The notes beneath the pieces were generated by a model that had not been told where the DNA came from, did not search any database, and saw only the letters and a list, made by a program, of their open reading frames with translations. Below, one piece after another: positions 34,897 to 43,095 of a stretch of DNA of 64,000 nt; positions within the stretch are counted from its first letter, which is position 1; every line of letters begins with the position of its first letter. Origin of the DNA: Muribaculum sp. (GTDB lineage: Bacteria > Bacteroidota > Bacteroidia > Bacteroidales > Muribaculaceae); assembly GCA_009775095.1 (NCBI GenBank), contig VSOZ01000003.1, positions 62,001-126,000 on the forward strand. The letters run 5' to 3'. Both the position numbers and the translations under genes were made by a program.

Positions 34897-36194
34897 TCAT
34901 AATTGGAAGCGGTCCGGCCGGTATGGAGGCCGCTGCCCGTGCTATTGCAGCAGGTCGCGATACGGTGATAATCGAGCGTGACCTGCTCGGAGGCACGTGT
35001 CTTAACCGTGGATGTATCCCTACAAAAGCATTGTATCGTTCGGCCGAAGTAGTGCGTACTGTTCGCGAGGCCTCAAGTTACGGAGTGAATATCGATGGAT
35101 GTGCACCGTCTTTTTTGAAAGCATTGCAGCGCAAAGACGCTATAGTCGCTGAAATGCGCGGCAATGTGGAGATGATGCTCTCTAAAGCTGAGATAATACA
35201 TGGTGAGGCTCGTTTTGTTGCGACCGACACTGTCGTTGTTGGTGACATGGAGTATAGTGCTCCCATGATTGTGATTGCTACCGGATCAAAGGCTTCGGTC
35301 TTGCCGATTGACGGGGCAGAACATGCTCTGACAAGTGACGAGCTTCTCGCTTTGACGTCAATGCCTGAAAGCATATGCATTATTGGCGGAGGTGTCATAG
35401 GTGTGGAGTTTGCCTGTATATTGGCTGAATTCGGTGTAAAGGTTACAGTGGTGGAGTATTGCCGTGAGATATTGCCGGGCTTTGACCGCGACATTGCCAA
35501 GCGTCTGCATAACCTGCTGTCACGTCGTGGTATAGATATAATTACTTCGGCGGCTGTAACCGGTATATCTGTTGACGGATGCAAGTGCGTGGAGTATACG
35601 GCCAAAGGGCGTACCGCGGTGATTAATGCCGCCGAAGTCCTTATGGCTACCGGGCGCTCACCTGTTATACCTGACGGTGCTGCCGAAGTAGGTATAGAGG
35701 TCATACGCGGCATATCCGTAAATGACGATTTTGCAACTTCCGTTCCCGGTGTTTATGCTGTGGGAGATGTTAACGGACGGCTTATGCTGGCACATGCCGC
35801 ATCGGCTCAGGCTACTTGTCTTATGGGCGGTAATATGAATTTGTCTGTCATACCCGCTGCCGTGTTCTCTTCCCCCGAGTGTGCTATGGTAGGACTTACA
35901 GAAGAGGGTTGTAAAGAACAAGGTATAGCGTTTAAAACAGCTAAAGCTATGTTCCGCTCCAACGGTAAGGCTATGGCTATGGGTGAGACTGACGGACTGC
36001 TTAAAATTATAGTAGATGCGGAGTCACGGCTTATACTTGGGTGCCACGTATGTGGTCCTCACGCCTCTGACCTTGTGCAGGAAATAACGGTAGCTATGAG
36101 CGGAGGCCTTACTATAGACACTGTGGCCGACACCGTGCATGCTCATCCCACTCTCGGAGAGGTGATACATGACGCCGCCCGCTCGTTTTGTTGA
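34878..36194 (+). CDS. lpd: Dihydrolipoyl dehydrogenase
   Basis: 438 residues. FAD site IIIIGSGPAGMEAA, redox-active disulfide Cys41-Cys46 in GGTCLNRGCIPTK, NAD site IIGGGVIGVEFACILAEFG, second FAD motif VYAVGDVNG, and C-terminal AHPTLGEVIHD with the catalytic His-Glu. It re-oxidises dihydrolipoyl-GcvH. The gene overlaps gcvPB, making it the L protein dedicated to this operon, although it could also serve 2-oxoacid dehydrogenases. Confidence 0.96.
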   Translation: MRKSDIIIIGSGPAGMEAAARAIAAGRDTVIIERDLLGGTCLNRGCIPTKALYRSAEVVRTVREASSYGVNIDGCAPSFLKALQRKDAIVAEMRGNVEMMLSKAEIIHGEARFVATDTVVVGDMEYSAPMIVIATGSKASVLPIDGAEHALTSDELLALTSMPESICIIGGGVIGVEFACILAEFGVKVTVVEYCREILPGFDRDIAKRLHNLLSRRGIDIITSAAVTGISVDGCKCVEYTAKGRTAVINAAEVLMATGRSPVIPDGAAEVGIEVIRGISVNDDFATSVPGVYAVGDVNGRLMLAHAASAQATCLMGGNMNLSVIPAAVFSSPECAMVGLTEEGCKEQGIAFKTAKAMFRSNGKAMAMGETDGLLKIIVDAESRLILGCHVCGPHASDLVQEITVAMSGGLTIDTVADTVHAHPTLGEVIHDAARSFC

Positions 36195-36210
36195 CGGACG
36201 GCATGTGGAA

Positions 36211-37158
36211 TCAGAGCGGATAGCGGTCGTAGGCAAAAAGGTCGGTCGACATATAACGCTCGCCTGTGTCGGGCAGCAATGCCACTATTGTCTTGCCGGA
36301 ATTCTCCTCTTGGCGAGCCAGTTCTATGGCTGCGCTTAATGCTGCACCTGATGATATACCGACAAGAAATCCCTCTTTTTCGGCAAACATGCGTGATGCC
36401 TTGAAGGCATCGTCATCACTTACCGATATGATTTTGTCAACTATCGTGCTGTCGTAATTGGCCGGAATGAATCCTGCACCGATACCCTGTATCTTATGTG
36501 GTCCGGCCTTGCCGCCTGCGAGCACGGGAGAACCTTTCGGCTCTACACCTACGGCTTTGATGGAGCTGTTATGAGCTTTTAAGCCGCGGGCGGTGCCCGA
36601 CAGAGTGCCGCCTGTACCTACACCGGCAACAAATATGTCTACCTTACCGTCGGTATCGCGCCATATTTCCTGTGCGGTCGTCGCTTCATGGGCTGCGGGA
36701 TTTGCCGGGTTGTCAAACTGACCGAGTATCACGGAGCCGGGATTGTTTTTTTGCAATTCTTCAGCACGTGCAATGGCTCCTTTCATGCCTTCACTGCCCG
36801 GTGTCAGTTTTATAGTGGCTCCACATGCCTTGAGTAGCATGCGACGTTCTACGCTCATGGTTTCAGGCATTGTCAAAATGACTTTGTAGCCTTTTAATGA
36901 TGCCACCCATGCAAGCCCTATGCCGGTATTGCCGCTTGTCGGCTCGATTATAAGCGCACCTTGTTTAAGAATACCTTTTTTCTCCGCGTCCTCGATCATC
37001 GACAGTGCCGCACGGTCCTTTACGCTTCCGCCGGGATTGAATGCCTCTATCTTGACAAGCACACGGGCTTTAAGACCCTCGGATTGTTCTATGTTATGTA
37101 CTTCAAGCAACGGAGTGTTGCCTATCAGTTCTGTCATACTGTTGAATATGCGTGCCAT
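36211..37158 (-). CDS. cysK: Cysteine synthase A
   Basis: 315 residues. O-acetylserine sulfhydrylase; PLP lysine Lys47 in NPGGSVKDRAAL, asparagine loop PTSGNTGIGLAW, phosphate cradle GVGTGGTLSG, and the C-terminal SSGAALSAA. It makes cysteine from O-acetylserine and sulfide. Convergent with lpd (16 bases between stops). The upstream secreted protein gene ends 45 bases before the start. Confidence 0.96.
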   Translation of the reverse strand: MARIFNSMTELIGNTPLLEVHNIEQSEGLKARVLVKIEAFNPGGSVKDRAALSMIEDAEKKGILKQGALIIEPTSGNTGIGLAWVASLKGYKVILTMPETMSVERRMLLKACGATIKLTPGSEGMKGAIARAEELQKNNPGSVILGQFDNPANPAAHEATTAQEIWRDTDGKVDIFVAGVGTGGTLSGTARGLKAHNSSIKAVGVEPKGSPVLAGGKAGPHKIQGIGAGFIPANYDSTIVDKIISVSDDDAFKASRMFAEKEGFLVGISSGAALSAAIELARQEENSGKTIVALLPDTGERYMSTDLFAYDRYPL

Positions 37159-37203
37159 ATGTTATTATATGTTTGTATTTATAAATAGCCGTGATATATG
37201 AAT

Positions 37204-38049
37204 TTATTCATGAGGCCTTACGGGTGGCGGACCCATCGGTATCGGCGGACACATTGTCGGGTTTTTCGGCCCTCCGAAGTGCTTGTCGTGATTTGCCCGT
37301 ATGACTTCGTACAATATCCCTCCTAAATCTACGCCTATCACGTCGCGTTTGTTCAGTCTGTAGTACGGTTCCATTATCGGCACGGTTTCCCAACGACCTG
37401 TCGCGGAGTTGTATACACGCCGTGCACCCAAGTTGACTCCCCAGTGTTCGTGAAGATTTATGCCGATATACCCTCCGTAGCTTGTCGCTCTCATGTAGGG
37501 AAGTGTCTGCGGATTGATGTACATGCTGTTGAACGAGTGCGACCCGAACACTGTAAGCGAGAATGTGTCGTTGATGCGCCATACTATATTGCCGCTGATT
37601 CCGTATGTAGTATTAAGCCCTCTGTAGTAACCGTATTTGTCGGCATTAATACTGCCCGTAAAAGTGACCTCGCCTATCTGTTGGGTTATGTTCAAGGCTC
37701 CGCTCTCTATACCCATAAGCCCGGGTATGGACGCCGAACTTCCCGATGCATAAAAGGCCCCGCTTTCCCACATGGCTACCGGTGCTATGCCGGCTATGGC
37801 ATAGTCATACGGACGGAATGTCATTGCCCCGCTCTCTTGCCATGACATGAGGGGTGCGGCAGAATAGTCAAATAACGGTCGTTGCATATCCACATAATGT
37901 CGGGCAAAGTCGCGCTGAAACTGCCGCAGTGCGTCGGATGACACTTTTTCTTGTTTGTCGAGTGTCTCCGACAGTCCTTTGTCATCCGATATATCTTGTG
38001 CGTATACCGTAAAGTGGCATAATAATAAGATGATTGCTAATGACCTCAT
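37204..38049 (-). CDS. Hypothetical secreted protein
   Basis: 281 residues with a signal peptide (MRSLAIILLLCHFTVYAQ). The mature protein has a charged helical start and then alternating polar/aromatic strands (QQIGEVTFTGSINADKYGYYRGLNTTYGISGNIVWRINDTFSLTVFG), which suggests a small beta-barrel or sandwich, and a proline-rich tail (PPIPMGPPPVRPHE). No family recognised. A TAAGTTTG box lies 27 bases before the start. It marks the left side of the defence island insertion. Confidence 0.7.
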   Translation of the reverse strand: MRSLAIILLLCHFTVYAQDISDDKGLSETLDKQEKVSSDALRQFQRDFARHYVDMQRPLFDYSAAPLMSWQESGAMTFRPYDYAIAGIAPVAMWESGAFYASGSSASIPGLMGIESGALNITQQIGEVTFTGSINADKYGYYRGLNTTYGISGNIVWRINDTFSLTVFGSHSFNSMYINPQTLPYMRATSYGGYIGINLHEHWGVNLGARRVYNSATGRWETVPIMEPYYRLNKRDVIGVDLGGILYEVIRANHDKHFGGPKNPTMCPPIPMGPPPVRPHE

Positions 38050-38072
38050 AATACTATGAAAGTGATAGACAT

Positions 38073-38100
38073 TTGCAAACTTACAGAAAAACTCTGGGAA
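38073..38100. repeat. Left copy of island-flanking promoter-like repeat
   Basis: TTGCAAACTTAC at 38073-38084 is shared exactly with 45796-45807, and the similarity continues imperfectly to 28 bases (23 identical). On the minus strand it includes the TAAGTTTG -7 box (38076-38083) of the adjacent secreted protein gene. Either a duplicated target site or two independent promoter elements. Confidence 0.5.
38076..38083 (-). promoter_or_regulatory. Putative -7 box for the secreted protein gene
   Basis: Minus strand TAAGTTTG, preceded by TTTTTCTG, 27 bases upstream of ATG 38049. This extended form (TTCyGTAnnTTTGCA) recurs at 43091-43105 and 45796-45810. Confidence 0.6.
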
Positions 38101-38348
38101 AGGCTAATAAAAAGGAAGAAATGTCTTCGTAAAGCTTGTTTATAAGGCTTTTGCGAGGACAAAAGAGGACAGACGAAAAAACGGGGTAATGCAAAGGAAA
38201 GCGGATTAATGAAGCCGTTAAGTTTTCAAATCATTATCCGGCGAAATGCTATTTTTAACACGTGGCACTGATATTTTCTCCGTATGGCTGTGTTTGGCTT
38301 ACAAGGTCTAACTCGTTGATACTTAATTTTGCGATCAAAAAAACGGGT

Positions 38349-38471
38349 ATGGCAAGAAGCACATTCAAGGTGCTGTCCTACGTGAACGGCAGTAAGGAGA
38401 AAAATGGTATTGTTCCCATCATGGGACGGGTGACAATCAACATGACTGTGGCGCAGTTCAGTTACAAGCAG
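38349..38471 (+). pseudogene. Truncated tyrosine recombinase / integrase N-terminus
   Basis: From ATG 38349 about 41 codons resemble the N-terminal arm-binding region of Bacteroidetes site-specific integrases (MARSTFKVLSYVNGSKEKNG, then IVPIMGRVTINMTVAQFSYK). After the position of FSYKQ the similarity ends and the frame runs antisense into hsdS before a stop at 38681; the core-binding and catalytic domains are missing. A TAATTTTG box lies at 38324-38331. It looks like a relic of the element that brought in, or was interrupted by, the restriction island. The rest of the 454-base stretch 38050-38503 contains only the promoter at its left end and short GAGGACA direct repeats near 38154-38172. 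Confidence 0.7.
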
Positions 38472-38503
38472 AGGAGGATGTGCCATATTATTATATGGCC
38501 CTA

Positions 38504-40651
38504 TCAGACTAAGTTTTCTTCAATGGCAGTTTCTACTATTTGTATCGCTTCCTGCAACAAGCGTTTACTTTCTTTTCGCAAGGTAAAACTTTGCTGGAGC
38601 ATTTTAGATATAGTTACTTGTTCAGATGTTGGCAATATTGGAATTATCACATCTTCTATTTCTGATGGTTTCCAATGTTGAATTATAGAACCGCCAGCAT
38701 CTCTTTCTGCTTGCAACTTCACAACAAAAGAATTGAGAACCAATGTCAGATAGTCAGGAAGCACATCTTTGTCCGTAATGTTCAGATGAATAATTGCGCC
38801 AGAAGTAATAACATCAATAGGTTCTTCCATCTTATATGCGATACCAACACTACCGTCTTTAGATAGGAGAATCGTATCTTTTTGAGGTCTAATCGTGTCC
38901 TTAAATTCTAACTTGTTCAAATAAACAGCAGGTTCAGACAATCCAAACTTAGAGAGGTCTGCTACTCTGATAAACGGAATTCCTGTTTCACAGTAAGCAT
39001 CACTACCAGGTTCTATTGATTTGGACAATGTCGCTATTTGTCTTATTGTTTTTGTTTTGAACCGCTTTAATTCACTGAATAAATGGTCATATTTGGGTTG
39101 ATAATATTCTGCATCCAATCTGCCACTTTTCAAGAAACTGTTTGATAGTTTTTTATATGTACTGCCTATTGGTGCTTTTACATCAATGTTTGAAGTTATA
39201 CCTATTTCTGTAAATAGCAGCCAAACTGCCTGATTCCACTCTTCAAACGCACTGAATTGTAATTCGTTGTAAATCAACAAATTACCCCCCCCATTTTCTA
39301 TAATGTTTTCCACTGTAAGTTTCGCATTTTCAAGTAATTGCATAGCCTCCATGCGTAGTTCAAAACTCTTTTTAACGTGTTTGGCTATCTCATCTTGGAC
39401 CTCCTGACGAATAAGTGGAATGGGGATTTTTTCAAACTCAGATTTACCAATAGCCGTCAATATCGTGCCCGAGCAACCTTTCTTCATCAGGTTTTGAATA
39501 GGTAATGATTTAAATAACGTAAGTAATGTTTCGGGATTATGTTGATGCGATTTCAGAACATAAAATCCTGTTGAACATAAAGCCCTATCATATTCATCCG
39601 TTACTAAAGCACAGCTATCAAGAGAACCTTCTATCGAGGAGACTATCACATCTCCTTTATGTACTATTCTACGAGCTCGTGTCGGTAATTCTTCTCCTGC
39701 TTGTTCGTTACATCCTGTTATCTCGCCCGATTTACCAATATTAGCAAGTTCAATGTACTTGTATTGTATGCCATTAACAGGAGTATAGTTATTGTCCTTA
39801 ATGTCGCATACATTACCAATAAGGTCGTAACCATTCGGATAAGAGTGTACAAGTTCTATATAGTCCTCATATTTTGGTAAATAGTATTCGGAATCGAAAC
39901 GTCCTGTTTCGAGGAATGATTCTTTTAGTGTTTTAATGTTATATGCGTCAGGATTGGCTGCAAAATTTGCCATCCCTAAGCAGTCCAAAAGGTAAGACTC
40001 GGCAGAGGCATATAGTTGTTGGGAAACAATACGTTTTTGATTAGCTATTTGCAGATGTTGGGCAACATTATTTTGAATATCCTTTCCAAGAATAGGGATA
40101 TCCATACATTTAACTTCTTCTGGATTTACATTTGTTTGATTTATAGATTGGCGTGCTCGTCTTTTTATATCCCACATTCCATATTTTGTATTCAAATACG
40201 TGGTAAGATATTCAGGCAGCAATATATCTGCATTAGGTATAAATCTCACAAGATACGAAGCGAAAATTCTATCAATATTGTCATTTTGATAATAAATACC
40301 AGTTCTACCAACCCATTCAAATGAGTTAGTCCTATTAAAGATTACATCCTTATCGTGTAACTTAAATATTTCAGCGTCTTCTTGTGTGATATCGGCACAT
40401 TTATTTACATTTAAATCGCATAAGAGATTGTGGATTTCATTCATTCTATAAATTGGATAACCTTTCTTATCTTCATTCATCGCAACAGAAATCCCGTATT
40501 GTGAAGAAAGAAGACAATCTCCAATCTTTTTGTAGCTTAAATGAGGATTTATAATTGGAGCTTTAGTATAGAAACCACTATCTATTCGATAATCCTTGTT
40601 TTCTACACATTGGCTCAATTTTATTTCAGTCGCTTCAAGCCCCTCTAACAA
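38504..40651 (-). CDS. hsdS: Restriction-modification specificity subunit with three recognition units
   Basis: 715 residues if started at TTG 40651; normal S subunits have about 400-460. Three repeated units are visible, each a target-recognition domain opened by a similar motif (YRIDSGFY at 21-28, GRFDSEYYLPKYE at 250-262, GRLDAEYYQPKYD at 510-522) and closed by a conserved helix (about 195-225, 420-452, 680-712). Residues 455-505 are an extra linker before unit three. The linker begins with a G8 tract (39285-39292) read as NGGGN; gain or loss of one G creates a stop within five codons, leaving a two-unit protein of about 457 residues. No ATG or GTG opens the frame; it is open upstream into the end of the nuclease-methylase gene. 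TTG initiation by coupling or a -1 frameshift are both possible. Confidence 0.85.
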   Translation of the reverse strand: MLEGLEATEIKLSQCVENKDYRIDSGFYTKAPIINPHLSYKKIGDCLLSSQYGISVAMNEDKKGYPIYRMNEIHNLLCDLNVNKCADITQEDAEIFKLHDKDVIFNRTNSFEWVGRTGIYYQNDNIDRIFASYLVRFIPNADILLPEYLTTYLNTKYGMWDIKRRARQSINQTNVNPEEVKCMDIPILGKDIQNNVAQHLQIANQKRIVSQQLYASAESYLLDCLGMANFAANPDAYNIKTLKESFLETGRFDSEYYLPKYEDYIELVHSYPNGYDLIGNVCDIKDNNYTPVNGIQYKYIELANIGKSGEITGCNEQAGEELPTRARRIVHKGDVIVSSIEGSLDSCALVTDEYDRALCSTGFYVLKSHQHNPETLLTLFKSLPIQNLMKKGCSGTILTAIGKSEFEKIPIPLIRQEVQDEIAKHVKKSFELRMEAMQLLENAKLTVENIIENGGGNLLIYNELQFSAFEEWNQAVWLLFTEIGITSNIDVKAPIGSTYKKLSNSFLKSGRLDAEYYQPKYDHLFSELKRFKTKTIRQIATLSKSIEPGSDAYCETGIPFIRVADLSKFGLSEPAVYLNKLEFKDTIRPQKDTILLSKDGSVGIAYKMEEPIDVITSGAIIHLNITDKDVLPDYLTLVLNSFVVKLQAERDAGGSIIQHWKPSEIEDVIIPILPTSEQVTISKMLQQSFTLRKESKRLLQEAIQIVETAIEENLV
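39285..39292 (-). repeat. G8 homopolymer tract inside hsdS (putative phase-variation switch)
   Basis: Eight consecutive C on the plus strand (G on the coding strand). In the present length the frame continues (GGG GGG GGT AAT). With nine G the next codon is TAA; with seven G the frame reads GTA ATT TGT TGA. It lies exactly between recognition units two and three. Confidence 0.75.
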
Positions 40652-40662
40652 AGTCTTATACT

Positions 40663-42801
40663 TTACCTCGTCAAAGGGGCATCCACGAAAAAAGAGAAAC
40701 GTTCTTTTTGGGCGAACTCGACAAACGCCTCTGCAATTCCATTTGGAGTCTTGCCATCATGATTGAAAAGGTCGTGCTTCACAATCAAATGACCATGACT
40801 GTCAAGCAAAGGAACATTATTGCCATCTTCGTCAATTGTATTACGATAGATTTTATCTCCACTGTTATCCTTGCTCGGTTCTTGCATGGTAGCGAAGAAA
40901 ATGTTGTAATCATCAACCTTAGGGCACAGTTCTTCATCCCATTTCTGCACAAAAAGGACACTTGTCTTTGTTCCTGTATGTGGCTTGAACACATTGCCAT
41001 GCAAGCCTACCACAGCCAAAATGCGGCAACGGTCAGCAATATATTCACGCAATGATTTGTCGCTACTGTTATTGAAGCGTCCTTGTGGCAACACGATAGC
41101 CATACGTCCTCCCGGCTTTAAGAAGTCGAGATTTCGTTCCACAAACAAAATGTCACGGCTCATATTAGAAGCCTGTTTCAACTTGGTTTTGCGGAATGTA
41201 CCATCGCTCATCTGATAGACTGTTTCGCCATTATTATTTAGTGCTTCAGGAAAAGTTGGTTCTCCTGCTACCACATTAGCACCTTGCGGTGCATTTTTCA
41301 ATTTTTCCAATGAAACACTGCGACTTAAATCATATTTGGCAAGAATACGACTTTCCTTTACATCCCCTGCAAACGGAGGGTTTGCCATAATGATATCAAA
41401 GTTGAAATCACGATTACTATTTTTGTCTGTGCGCAATTTCTTTAACTTCTTCCATCCTTCAGAATAAGTATCAGACCAAATTTCATCTTTTACAGTCTCA
41501 TCCCAACGTTCATAGTCAAGCGTATTTAGGTGCATGACATTGGTTTGTCCGTCTCCTGCGATAAGGTTTAGGGTACGAGCCACACGTACAGCCTTTTCAT
41601 CAAAGTCGATGGCAAAAACATTGTCTTGAACATAGTCTGTACATTCGGCAGGTTTTTCTTCTAAGGTAAACAAATGACTACGGCTCAAGCCTTTGGATTT
41701 GAGGATATTTTCCCAAACATGGAATATCGTATGGACAGGGAAACCACAACTGCCAGCCGCAGTGTCTATCATCTTTTCATTCGCTTTCGGATTGAGCATT
41801 TTTACGCACATATCAATCACATAACGAGGGGTAAAGTATTGCCCTTTTTCGCCTTTACTGCTTTTATTGATAAGATACTCAAAAGCTTCATCTACCACAT
41901 CAAGGTTGGAATTGAACAATTTCACATCCTGTAAAGATGCGACACAAACAGACAAGTGTGAGGGTGTGAGTAAAAGTTTGGCATCATCGGTAAAAACACC
42001 TTGCCATTTCTCTTTTGCTTTGTCAAATAACGCCTGTAATTTGTCTTTTAATTCCGTTTCAGTATCACCATAGTTGCGGAATTCTAAATTTCTGTCAGGC
42101 TTACGCCCGCTTTCCATTTCATCGAACAATTTGGTAAAGATGAGTTTGAATACTTCCTCAAACACATCTACACCAGCACCAGCCAACACCTCATCCTCCA
42201 TTTCAAGGATAAGGTCTTTGAGGGACTTTCGTTCATTTACCAACTTGTCTTTTTTGATAAGGTCAGCAATCTTCCAACGCTCGGAGAGTATGTCAGATAG
42301 TTTTTGGTCTGCACGAGGTATGCCACTTAAATCCTCAAAATAATTGGGGTCTTTACGGTGGTAGTAGGAAATTTGACGCCCATTACTCCATACACCGATT
42401 GGAGCACCTGTTGCATTACAATAACTTTTCAGTTGCTCTTTTCCATCTTTCAACTTTGGTTTCTTGACCTCTACAATAATGTATGGACTTGTCGTTTGCT
42501 GTTTGTCAAAAATGACAATATCGGCACGTTTCTTTTCCCTGCCAAACGTGACTTCATACTCCAGTTCCATTCGAGAAACTGGATAACCCAAATCACTGGT
42601 GAGAACCAACAGATATAATTGGCGCACCACTTCTTCAGGAGTTACTTTAATGTCCTTCTTACGAACTAGACATGTAAGGTAATAATCAGCTCCTTTTTTT
42701 GTTTGTCGCTCAACAATACGACTTTCCAACTCGGAAATCTGAGCTTCGGTAAATAAACTAAGGTCATATTCCGAATCTTTAATTAGATCTGTTAGTTTCA
42801 T
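40663..42801 (-). CDS. Fused HsdR-type nuclease / N6-adenine DNA methyltransferase (RM subunit)
   Basis: 712 residues. Residues about 55-150 form a PD-(D/E)xK nuclease of the HsdR-N kind: Asp94 in RADIVIFD, Glu111-x-Lys113 in VEVKKPK, and Gln123-xxx-Tyr127. Residues about 300-690 form an N6-adenine methylase: motif X QYFTPR at 321-326, motif I DTAAGSCGF at 346-354, motif IV NPPF at 474-477. There is no ATPase/translocase. This matches two-subunit type IIG/IIB enzymes such as BcgI, where one chain cuts and methylates and a separate S chain gives specificity. It lies 12 bases after the XRE gene and 11 before the TTG of hsdS. The 3' end contains TTTTTTC in frame as T-TTT-TTC, a -1 slippery heptamer that would lead into the hsdS frame. 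Confidence 0.88.
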   Translation of the reverse strand: MKLTDLIKDSEYDLSLFTEAQISELESRIVERQTKKGADYYLTCLVRKKDIKVTPEEVVRQLYLLVLTSDLGYPVSRMELEYEVTFGREKKRADIVIFDKQQTTSPYIIVEVKKPKLKDGKEQLKSYCNATGAPIGVWSNGRQISYYHRKDPNYFEDLSGIPRADQKLSDILSERWKIADLIKKDKLVNERKSLKDLILEMEDEVLAGAGVDVFEEVFKLIFTKLFDEMESGRKPDRNLEFRNYGDTETELKDKLQALFDKAKEKWQGVFTDDAKLLLTPSHLSVCVASLQDVKLFNSNLDVVDEAFEYLINKSSKGEKGQYFTPRYVIDMCVKMLNPKANEKMIDTAAGSCGFPVHTIFHVWENILKSKGLSRSHLFTLEEKPAECTDYVQDNVFAIDFDEKAVRVARTLNLIAGDGQTNVMHLNTLDYERWDETVKDEIWSDTYSEGWKKLKKLRTDKNSNRDFNFDIIMANPPFAGDVKESRILAKYDLSRSVSLEKLKNAPQGANVVAGEPTFPEALNNNGETVYQMSDGTFRKTKLKQASNMSRDILFVERNLDFLKPGGRMAIVLPQGRFNNSSDKSLREYIADRCRILAVVGLHGNVFKPHTGTKTSVLFVQKWDEELCPKVDDYNIFFATMQEPSKDNSGDKIYRNTIDEDGNNVPLLDSHGHLIVKHDLFNHDGKTPNGIAEAFVEFAQKERFSFFVDAPLTR
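40687..40693 (-). other. Possible -1 frameshift site (U UUU UUC) joining RM and S frames
   Basis: The minus strand reads TTTTTTC with the zero frame as T-TTT-TTC, the X-XXY-YYZ arrangement of -1 slippery sites. A slip of -1, or insertion of one T, changes from the RM frame (stop at 40663) to the hsdS frame, which stays open from here through hsdS. The product would be one chain of about 1430 residues with RM and S joined. Confidence 0.4.
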
Positions 42802-42813
42802 AATTGTCCGCTG

Positions 42814-43008
42814 TTAAAATTTATTTGAAACAAGAAGTTCACGAACATCAATATCCAAAATCTCGGCTATTTGATACAAAACATGAATGGGTGGTTGAAC
42901 TTTATTAGTTGTATATAGATTGACCATATTAAAAGTCTTTCCAAGTCTATTTGCCAAGTCTGTTTGTCTAATACCTTTTATATCTAATACTTCCTTAATC
43001 CGGTTCAT
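42814..43008 (-). CDS. XRE-family small DNA-binding regulator
   Basis: 64 residues, almost all a Cro/C1-type helix-turn-helix: MNRIKEVLDIKGIRQTDLAN then RLGKTFNMVNLYTTNKVQPP and a C-terminal ILDIDVRELL. Size and position (immediately upstream of a restriction-modification gene, same strand) match controller (C) proteins of R-M systems, which delay nuclease expression after entry into a new host. Its leader holds a tandem 9-base repeat at 43023-43040, a likely operator. It may also be the substrate of the metallopeptidase made by the divergent operon (inference). Confidence 0.88.
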   Translation of the reverse strand: MNRIKEVLDIKGIRQTDLANRLGKTFNMVNLYTTNKVQPPIHVLYQIAEILDIDVRELLVSNKF

Positions 43009-43022
43009 ATAGGTGTCTTCTT

Positions 43023-43040
43023 GTTTAACGAGTTTAACGA
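43023..43040. promoter_or_regulatory. Tandem 9-base operator candidate
   Basis: GTTTAACGA occurs twice in perfect tandem (43023-43031 and 43032-43040) between the XRE start codon and its -7 box, covering the predicted transcription start. This is the expected position for an autorepression site of the XRE protein. Confidence 0.6.
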
Positions 43041-43043
43041 ATG

Positions 43044-43051
43044 CAAAAATA
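43044..43051 (-). promoter_or_regulatory. Putative -7 box for XRE-RM-S operon
   Basis: Minus strand TATTTTTG matches TAnnTTTG, 36 bases before the XRE ATG and adjacent to the tandem operator. Confidence 0.55.
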
Positions 43052-43095
43052 CAAAATTTTATTTGGTAAACTGGCGTTTTACAGGAAATATTCCG

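Noticed and set aside
38154..38172. Short GAGGACA direct repeats left of the island as an attachment core.
   Set aside because: Only seven bases, both copies on the same side of the island; no partner found at the right end.
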